From assembly GCA_036768485.1 (NCBI GenBank), contig JAVLUZ010000163.1, positions 700,635 through 764,634 of the forward strand: DNA of 64,000 nt, given 5' to 3'. The translations under genes and the position numbers were made by a program. Below are positions 55,340-64,000 of this stretch, piece by piece. The notes under the pieces were generated by a model, which made no database searches, was not told the origin of the DNA, and saw only the letters and a list, made by a program, of their open reading frames with translations. The stretch comes from Mermis nigrescens (taxonomy: Eukaryota > Nematoda > Enoplea > Mermithida > Mermithidae). Every line of letters begins with the position of its first letter. The stretch's first letter is position 1.

Positions 55340-56900
55340 CATAATTTATTGCTAAGTTTCAAAAAATTGTGTCTCCGATTTACGTTATTCTACGGGCTTA
55401 TTTTCTCATTGACTACTTTGTTTACGTCTTTATCTATTTCATACGTGGCAAATACTTGGTAATTTATTTGATACCTGTAAGTATATACCTATTAACAATA
55501 AATTAACATTATCTTATGATTGAGTTAAGCAGGTAGATATGCATCATTATTGTACTAAATGTACATACAACGTAAGCCACCTTTACAAAATTATTGCTTT
55601 TTATATTTACGTATATAAGTAAAAGATCTAGAATTTTAAATTCATGGAGCAGGCATTCTCTCATAAATCAACTGAACAGTCTACTTTACATAGTGCATTC
55701 CATTCTCAAATTTTCACTTTTGGGCAAGAAGTTTTATCTCGGCGTTATTATAAAAAATTCCATGTTTTCACAAGATAACTCAAGGCCAATCGCTTGACTT
55801 CTGATAAGGTTTCATGCTAGATATCTCGTCTGTTCTTTATGAATCGGTAAAACAGTGATAAGAAAAATTAGAAATGAGATTAATCTGACCTCCAATCTTT
55901 ATAAAAACATACAGTTAGCTGTTGAAATACCTGTATCAAAAAAATTTCATTTTCATAGAATACCTATTTGCATTTTAAAAAATGGTTTGCAATGAAACAT
56001 AAAGATACGAGAAAAAATCTAGAAATTGGTAAGGATGTAAAAGGAGGGGACAAGGAAGAAGCTACCTAAAGTCGCAAAATCTGATAAAAATTACACTTTC
56101 TCTAAGCAACGCAAAAAATCGAAGTATATTCTGCGGCCAACACATTAAAATATATATTTAACCATACAAAAATGATTGAAAAAGCAGCACGTTGGCTATG
56201 CAGTAGCTATCGGAAATAATATTGAGTAACAGTCTTTCTAAGCCAATTGAATGAAATAGCAAACATCGATGCACCCAAAACAATCGAAGAAATTGGTGGT
56301 TTAAAACAGTAGGAAACGCGTGAGTTGACTTGAAACAGACTAAATGTAGGAACTTAGCATGCCCGTAACGATTGTGTGCACTAATCAATCGGCCCCTGCT
56401 TTGCTTGCTATAACGCTCATAACAAAATAAAACAACTTTAAACACAATACCACTTAGTTTTCTATCAATCAGGATACGAAGCTAGTCAGCGTTTCTACTT
56501 TCCAGCAATTTAAAACAAGTAAAAATTATAGATTTCGTTTATACACTCTTATCTGAAACTTTGAAAATTATTTAAAAAAGACACTTTTTAAAGGCCGCAG
56601 AATATACTTCGATTTTATGCGTTGCTTAGAGAAAGTGTGATTTTTATCAGATTTTGCGACTTTAGGTAGCTTTTCCCTAGTGCCCTCCTTTTACATCCTT
56701 AACAACCGACTATTCCAAGTATATTTATCGTTTTTGTTCCATCGGAGCATTTTTCTTTGCTAGCACCCTACTTTTAATTAGCATGATTTGAGAACATCAG
56801 TCTGTAAACACATCCAGCATGCCGCAATAATGACAGCAGTCCAAGAACGCGGAAAACAATATTGTTCTTAACATCAGCATCATCCTTTTTAAACAAGACA
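55340..56900. other. Probable 3' flank and intergenic DNA
   Basis: No supported gene. A segment around 56045-56130 (GTAAAAGGAGGGGACAAGG, CTACCTAAAGTCGCAAAATC, AGAAAGTGT-type bases) is nearly the inverse of 56590-56700, so this is an inverted repeat of about 100 bp arms with a ~450-bp loop, possibly an element of ~650 bp. Confidence 0.5.
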
Positions 56901-59300
56901 ACCTTACATTATTTAAACAGATCAAAGTTTTACAGCACAAACTTTACGCAAATATCAAGTGTTAGGAACACTAACGCTCAGATTTAGAAGTAAAATAAAT
57001 TTGTAGTATAAACTACAAATTAACATTTGTAGTATAAACTACAAATTAACAACAAATGAATAGTGCAAACTTTACACAACTACTAGGTGTAGAGAAAACT
57101 CACAGTCAGATTCCCAAATCTGATTTTACGTAGAACATTTTTGAAATAATTAAGCTTCCGCAAGGCTCTGGAATTATAGTTAATATTCAGTGTAAACTTT
57201 GCACAACCACAGAGTGTAAAAAAACTTCAGTCGGATTCGTAATTCTGATATTACTCTGACATTACGATCAACATTTATTAAGAAATTAAGTCTCCACAAT
57301 GGCCCGAGGAAAAATGAATATCAGATGTAAACCACTTTACACCACTGTTGAGTGCAAACAAACTGGCGTATCACATTACATTTGGTTTCTGGTTCATTTT
57401 TAGACTAAGAGATTATGTTCATACTCATAACCCAGAACTTGGCAGAAAAAACAAGACAGAAACACGCTCAACTCCCCCATTTTTTGACTTTACACCTCGC
57501 GAAAAAGCTAAATATTGATGTAAACAAACGCAATTCGCTGTGACGCGTACTCCTTAGAAAGTACTTTATTTTTATCCTATTCGACGTCGCCCGACTTTCG
57601 AACAGAGAAAGTGGCGAATAAAAAAATGGACAAACACATATTTTCTACTGTCCACCACATTGTAAACTTTAAGAATCTGAAACTTAACGTCCTATTGAGT
57701 GTAAATAAATTCGGTTCAGGCCAGTTTGTAGCCCTTTGATTGTAGTACGTTTGTATGTGCCAAACTTATGTTCCGCAAAATATTTGATATGATTTACCAA
57801 TCAAAATACGAAAAAAACCTATTTTTTGCCTATTTTACACCTCAGATTTCGAACTTTACACCCCATAAACAACTGAATATTACGTTTTTTCAAACGCGGC
57901 TTGCTTCGACGTGTAGCTCTTAGAAGTTAATTTATTTCAGTGTTATTTAATTCATCCCAACTCATAACCGAAAAAGTTGGCAGAGAAATCTTGGACAAAA
58001 TCTGTCCTTTTACTCATCCACTAGAGTGTGAAGTTTAAACCCCTGGTACTATGTATTGATTGGAGAAAAGTTTGCTGGTGAGCACAAGATAGCCCTTAAT
58101 CCGTAGTACATTTCTGTCAGAAAAAATTTCTTAAAACCTATAACCGGAGTTGTTGGCAGACATAAGCAAGTCGAAAACTCGACCAAAATATGTCTTTTCA
58201 TCCCCAGATTTTCACACTATTTACACTCCCATTTGAGAGCTAAGGGTAAATTCAAAAATAAAAGCTGTCATCTGCAGAACCTAAATAGATGAATAAGTCA
58301 AATGAAGTGTATGGTTTTGCCAAAAGAATTAAAAAAATGAAAAAAGTTAGTATTCTGAAGACTTGAAGACTTGAAACCATTATTCTTTTTTTAAATCCAC
58401 ATGCGAGAACGGATACGTCAGCCATTGCACCAACTCTAACTCGCAGCCAAGATTTCAGCTTGATTATACTATATTGGAATAATGATTCGATCATTCTACT
58501 GAAGTTGTAAGAATAGTGCACTCTATGATCAATAAAAATAATTATTTATTAAAGACGTGTCAAAAACCTCTGAAATAAGTAACATCTGATCAAACAATAT
58601 ACAATACTGAGTTGTCTATCGGCATTAGAGAATAGATGTATAATTTAAAGTTCACCTCTTCATACCTCAACAAACACTGGCTGTAGAAAAGTTTAAAGGT
58701 CAGATTCGTTATTCTGACCTTACGGAGAACTTTTTTTTAAATTCATCATTCACGACGCTCAGAGCGGAAAAAATTTTTCTAGTGAAAAGTTTACATTTGC
58801 ACTAATAACGCAATATTGATTGTAAAGAAACAAAATAAATTTTGACGTGTAGCGCTTAGGACGAGGTACATTTTAAAGATAATTACTACGTTCTGTCTAC
58901 TAAGTGGAGAATATGGTAGGAAAAAATATTTTTTTGTCCCAGAGTCCCAGACTCTTTACAATAAATCGCCTCTATTTTTGATAATATTACTTTAAAGAAA
59001 GAGGTTCCCCTAGATTTTATAACCGTTTACCTTTTGAAACCAATCAGACTGCATAGAATGTAAAAGTGAGTTAGATATGATTGTGCACATGAAAACAGTA
59101 AAAAGCCGTGTAATTTACACTCCTGTGCAACAACTAATGAGTGTAAAGAAATTTTAAGACCAGATTCGTAACCTACTAATCAGGGAAAACATTTTTTTCT
59201 AAATTGGCCCCCGCCGATCATTTGAATTTTTGGTGTAAACTTTACACAATCATGACTAGCTCGGTATTGAGTGTAAACAAAAAAAGAAGGGTATCTAAAT
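56900..59300. repeat. Degenerate array built on GTGTAAACTTTACAC motifs
   Basis: Variants of GTGTAAACTTTACAC(A) and GAGTGTAAA recur at irregular 100-200-base intervals, with a companion CAGATTCG(T)AA...CTGA motif about 40 bases on (for example near 57105, 57230, 58695, 59160). A short perfect local duplication AACATTTGTAGTATAAACTA sits at about 57000-57045. The units are strongly diverged, so an old satellite-like array is likely. No genes. Confidence 0.5.
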
Positions 59301-60539
59301 TTTTTCATTATCCACCTTTTAAAAAAACCGCACCTCCCAGATGTGTGCCGTTATAGCTGTGAGGGGGGAGGACATATGTTGGGGGTACCCAAGTATGTTA
59401 TAGGTACGTTCTAACGCGCTACCTATGATGTGAATTTCTGCTTGACGACAAAGTCGAAAATTTTTTCCCGACAATTAATTGATCGACTTTTTCGTACCTT
59501 TGAAATTCTCGATCCCAACCGGAATTTCGCCCTTACCTACATGTGCGTGTTTTTAATAAACATACATAGGTATAAAAGCAATATGCAGTCGGGTCGGGGG
59601 TTATTTTATTGAAAAAAACGTCAGCATTAAACACCAAACTTCATAATTTGGAACCGTTTCATATTAAACATGAAAATCATTCAAAATGCTTGCGATTATG
59701 ATGTATATACTTATATACGAATTTAAATATCAAATTTTATAAATTAATGTTTGGTTATGCTGGAATCCTATTCAGAATATATGACATGTTTATTAATTTA
59801 ATGGTAAATATTAACATGAAAGTGCGTTTATTAAAACTGTTTTCAGAGTGAATGTTGGCATTTGTCCAAGTCTGGAAATTTCAATTTTCGTTCATAAACT
59901 TCATTATATGTTGCTTTGAATGTCATGCGTTTTCAAAAAGTTAAAAAATAAACTCGGTCAGAAAGCTCGTAAGTCTGTTTTTCTCATTTCACAGCAAAAT
60001 GCATTTCTACGTTTGGCTATAATATTTTCGATAAGCATTAAAATTTTTGAATTGTGTAATAAATCCATCTTTGATTGAAAGTGATTTAGTTAATTTTGTA
60101 GGTGTGTCAAAGTTAGTATAAATTTAAAAGCATTCGTGTAGTCGTTAAAAGGTTTTTGTAAAAAAAGGTGCGTTACTTTGTATTCATTTTTCCGCTTCTT
60201 AAATATAACAGTAAAATATTATTTAATGTTCTTACCTTTAGTCTGTTTATTTTTCAACTTTGAGGTTCTCCCTTGAATTTAATCCGCATGAATCAGGCTA
60301 CAAAAGTGGTTTAAAATACACATACACTTATGCAGCTTTGTAGTAGCCAACGACTCTCCACAACTCGTTATACTGTAGAATATCAAAACTACGGCTTTAG
60401 TTTAAGACACTTTAGTATGCGCTTTAAATTTTTTCAAAAACCTCAAACTTAAATGAAACGGACTATAACTATCTACCTACTATAATTTCTACTCTAATAC
60501 TCTTATGCATTCAACCCGTTCTAGATTTTTCTAGGAAAC
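59301..60539. other. No gene seen
   Basis: AT-rich. A 60-codon frame at 59430-59612 has no splice or family support. The end contains AAATGAAACGGACTATA (about 60452), a stray terminus of the ATAGTCTGTTTCA MITE family. Confidence 0.4.
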
Positions 60540-60661
60540 ATGTCTCATATTCTATTATTGGTGGTCTTCGTTGTCTTAGAAAGTGCGTTATGCGAAGATT
60601 TTACTCGCATTTGTAAGCATGAAGTTTTCACCCGAAAATCCGACAGGCCACTATGCAAGAG
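60540..60661 (+). CDS. First exon of a probable small secreted protein
   Basis: ATG at 60540 starts 40 codons plus two bases before donor GTAATT (60662). The N-terminus is a clear signal peptide: MSHILLLVVFVVLESALC, with cleavage predicted near ALC/ED. The mature part (EDFTRICKHEVFTRKSDRP, then LCKR) is charged with two further cysteines before the junction. No family recognised. A candidate second exon begins at 61393 (acceptor GGTTTTTGCAG) and fits phase 2, adding about 54 codons to TAA at 61556-61558. MITE sequences fill the intervening intron. Confidence 0.5.
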
Positions 60662-60773
60662 GTAATTAAATCCGGCGTAGTTATTCGTATAACTCATTCT
60701 GTGATTTATTTTATTTCTAATATTTTTTCATTCATTGTGCGAAAATTCTTTCGAGGATTATGTAGGTATATGA

Positions 60774-61200
60774 CCAGACATGCACATAGGGAGAGGGGGT
60801 GGGAGCATACGTGGGCAGAAGCCAAATTTTGAGGGATCCTGTGGGGCAAAATTGCACAAAAGAGCACCGAAAATTCAATTTTTGGGGGTCTATCGATTTG
60901 GGGGGTCCGCCGGATTCTGGGGGTTCCATACCACCAGATCCCTACGCCCATATGGGGTAGGGGGTGTAGCTAGAACCCCTCAGAATAAAAGAATGTGATT
61001 TTTTCTGCCGGAGTAAATAAGGCAAAATGAAGGCCGAAAATTGACGAAAATTAATAATTATTTACAAAGGTGTTTCTAATATGACAGAAATAGTGGATTA
61101 ACATAATTTTTACACTATTTTAGCGTTTATACCCATTTTTGAGGTCATTCGTCTGAGAAATTTTTCTGGATGATTTCTCCTCAGGTCGACTGTCCCCCCA
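60774..61200 (+). mobile_element. hAT MITE family C split by a family B copy
   Basis: A family C start (CAGACATGCACATAGGG) is followed at about 60815 by a complete family B copy (CATACGTGGGCAGAAGCC to CTACGCCCATATG). The family C remainder then resumes (AAGGCAAAATGAAGGCC, GAGGTCATTCGTC). Exact target octamers are not clear. Confidence 0.65.
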
Positions 61201-61392
61201 GACTAGGTAAGGTGAGCATTATAAGTGTGTGGCTGATAGCAAAAACTGTGAATAAGGAGGATACTTTTAATTTTATAATTATTCTATATTGATGACAGTG
61301 AACCGTAATTTATCAAGCTTTTTATTCAATTACGAGTAATGTTATTTATTTACTTTGCTGGCGACGGAATCGCCAGGAATAGGTTTTTGCAG

Positions 61393-61558
61393 CAACAAAC
61401 GTTTTGATGACTCCTTAAACGATTCTGGCATATTTCGGCATACTTTTTCTTCTTCGAGCGTACATTGGAAAAATGTTAAGCATCTAAACATCTTTGTCTG
61501 CCTATATTTCACAAATTTTTTTGAGCTTTACGTCGAATTTTCGCTAAAGCATAAGTAA
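61393..61558 (+). CDS. Possible second exon of the secreted-protein gene
   Basis: Preceded by a good acceptor (GGTTTTTGCAG). Read in the phase required by the exon ending at 60661 it stays open for about 55 codons (NKRFDDSLNDSGIFRHTFSS near the start) to a stop at 61556. The later part is hydrophobic and T-rich, so the true exon may end at a donor such as GTTAAG near 61473. Supported only by splice-site quality and frame. Confidence 0.25.
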
Positions 61559-61599
61559 TCTAATCGTTTTTTCACACAAAATTGTCGAGAATCATGAAA

Positions 61600-64000
61600 T
61601 AAAAAAAGTAGACAATGTAAAACAGCAAAAATACGCTGTTTTGCACTTGAATGGCAAAGTTTCAAGCCTATTTTTGATTGTTTTTGGAAAAGGCGAGGTA
61701 CTGTCCCTCGTACGAAAATCTTAGATCAATCACTGATTTTGATCTTATTTTAACTCCGAAAACTATGCCGATTTAAATAGATCTGTTGAGCTAAAAAAAT
61801 TTTCAGATGATAAAATGTTTGGATTTCAAAAGTGTTACGAAAAAGTTTTTTATTACTGAAGAATTATGTACGGTTTCATCAGACGCCATAAAGGCTGAAG
61901 AAAAGAGAAAATATATTAATATAGTTTCATTATTTATAAAATGATAATTTTAATGTAATTTCAATGTTCATTTATATTTCGTTTTGTCTTACTTTGGAAA
62001 CGGGATATCTGTCGTTCTGAGAAACGACTTTGTTGAGTCTACTCAAAAGTGTTTGATTAGACATTCAAGAGTTCTTAACTATCGTTCAACATATTCATTG
62101 AAGCGTTCAAGTCTGCTTTTATGCAAATGGTTGAAAAGTTTTGTCAGGTTTTGACATGTTGAAATGTTGGAAGAAAGCATTGATATTCGGACTGCTTTGA
62201 AGAGTCTATTATATTTGTATTCTGCGATGGATGCAGCAGCATGAACGGTTCAGAATCGTGTCTGATCAATGAGTCACTTGTTCCTTGAGTTTGCAGAAGT
62301 CTAATGTGGTTACTGCAATGAGTGCAAATTGAGAGCGATTCATGCCTTCGTTCATTTCATACTCTGCAAGTTAAACTCAGACAGATTTTGTGTTTTGCTT
62401 TGCAGGCCTAGAGCGTTGTATAGAGTCATGGCTGTGGCAGTTCTGCAATGTTCTCAGATAGAAAGAGGGTTTTAACTTCTTACCTATCTTTGTTTTGGTT
62501 AAGAGTTGTTAAAGTTGCTGTTTTGTTTGGAAACTGGAAAATTCTGGAATTGGACGTTCAGATTGGACTTTGAGGCCTACCATGCCTCGTTATCTTCATA
62601 TTAGTAGACATTTGGAGCCTTTGAATGATGGTTTGGAGAAGGCATATTCATAGACGAGAAAAAGGCGGTCAGAGTGCTTTCATGCTGTCTGCATAGTTTT
62701 AAAGTTCATTGAAGATGATTTTGATACAGTCTGTTTGATTGGCGATTTGAGTGCTAGGCCTTCGTTGGAAACGGGGAAATATCTTCATCGGGGGGGGGGG
62801 GGGGGAGTGAATGCTTCTGTCTGCGTTGAACGTTAAAGCAGATGTTCGTTGGATTCTATTTGGAATATTTGCTGAAAACGATTAGAGCGCCTAGGAAGCC
62901 CTGCGGAGCCGACATGCTTCATTGTCTTCATAATGGAAGAGGCTCAAAGTGATGGCACTATCGTGATTGAATGAAGCAACTCAGCAGCTGAACAAAATTG
63001 AATGCAGATTTAATACACAAAGAGAAATAAAAGCAAATTGCAACAAATGTCCATTGATTGACGGAGGCAGAATATGTTAACTGTTTACTGCTGAAAATGG
63101 CAATGCTCAGTCTGCAGAAAATAGATTATATTATGTGAGGCCTTGAATTCATGACAGCACATAGGTTCCTGCACAGAGCTACTATCTACAAAGAAAATAA
63201 AATGATAAGATCTGGGCCCTACATCCAGCTTAAATTTCATATTCTTTGGAAATGCTGGAGGATTTGCAAGCGCTGGATTCTGCTGAGAATCTGAGTTGAA
63301 ATTTGTGCTTTGTTTCAATCAAGCACATTGAATTTCGTTCACGGGATATTTGTGAATTCCCCATTGAGGATTTCGTTGGAAACGGGAATTTTTTTTTGGT
63401 GCCAGGTGCTAGAAGAAGGATTGACAGAAATAATTTATTTGACACGGTTTCATCGCAGCGTTGAACATTGAGCAGTACCAGTTTGGAAACAGTTTGTTTG
63501 TTTGTATCTGTGGACTTTAGTTGGATTTGAGACTTAGATTTCTTAGAATACGGGATTAGTGTCTTGAAAATGCAGTTTGAGAATTCTTATTTGTGTGTTG
63601 TGTGTAACATTGTAGAAAAGGTGAATCTAGAATCACTTAGTATACTGCCATAAAGGTTTTTTGAATGGCTTGATAGTAATGATAGAAACTTAGAGGCATT
63701 GTGTTTTCAAGTCACAGAGTTTAAAGTCATTTTGATTGTTGTGCAATTGGAAACACTCTATTCCATATTTGCAGCTGTTTCAAGGGCTTTGAGAGGGATT
63801 CAGGCCTACACGGGATCAATGTAATGGAATATCTGCTCAGAATCTCAGAAGAAACGGATTTGTGTTTGCATAGATGTTTATGCATTCAATTGATTTGCTT
63901 TGCAATTGAATTGAAACACTCTTTCTGTCTTTATATCTGTCTAGTGTGATGTGATGGCATTGCCAAAACTGGGAGGTCAGTAGCCATTTTGCAGGGGGTC
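61600..64000. repeat. Degenerate G/T-rich repeat region to the window end
   Basis: TTGGAAACGGG(G/A) recurs near 61995, 62767 and 63377. The pair AGGCCTACCATGCCTCGTTA.CTTCAT (about 62571) and GCCGACATGCTTCATTG.CTTCAT (about 62909) are diverged copies. About 61615-61735 matches the tail of the hAT MITE at 14741 (TGTTTTTGGAAAA, ATCTTAGATC). A G run sits at about 62790-62805. Stops are frequent in all frames; no gene. Confidence 0.45.

Overview
This is AT-rich nuclear DNA from an animal, most likely an invertebrate. The evidence is spliced genes with GT-AG introns (one only 58 bp long), multi-exon coding sequence whose reading frame survives intron removal, and a dense, many-layered load of DNA transposons: hAT-type, Tc1/mariner-type, PIF/Harbinger and a Polinton remnant. 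No bacterial, phage or CRISPR content was seen and the species cannot be named from the sequence. Two assembly gaps (100 N at 33718-33817, 4 N at 37004-37007) show it is part of a draft scaffold.

Layout. 1-2361: an element with ~420-bp terminal inverted repeats, followed by a broken Polinton/Maverick-type capsid-gene remnant (2337-2999). 3000-9600: gene-poor, with a 310-bp tandem repeat and MITE remnants. 9627-10591 and 15363-18558: GC-richer exons, all joined at phase 0, of one or two unrecognised serine-rich genes. Foldback Tc1-like MITEs, a MITE carrying a tRNA-like sequence, and hAT MITEs lie between and inside them. 20431-33717: a large repeat complex. Its first unit contains a 9.7-kb near-perfect palindrome interrupted by a 1.33-kb insertion; a second, head-to-tail unit lacks the palindrome. 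34299-36757: an 89-bp tandem repeat and hAT MITEs with perfect 8-bp target duplications.

38206-45784 is the best gene: a six-exon reading frame with four C2H2 zinc fingers at the start and a region resembling the sterile-alpha-motif-domain-containing protein 3-like (SAMD3-like) family of multicopy animal genes at the end. Its introns are packed with MITEs. The gene is bracketed at 37031-37180 and 46097-46422 by arrays of the dyad AACCTGTT..AACAGGTT. Two neighbouring elements (47945-50156, holding a decayed Harbinger transposase, and 52164-53217) have the same architecture of short palindromic motifs clustered at both ends, so the bracketed gene may also be cargo of a large mobile element. This is the strongest candidate for something undescribed.

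55106-55337 carries two tandemly duplicated alternative terminal exons, 60540-60661 a signal-peptide exon of a probable secreted protein, and 56900-64000 is otherwise degenerate repeat DNA. Coordinates of repeats were found by eye and may be off by a few bases.
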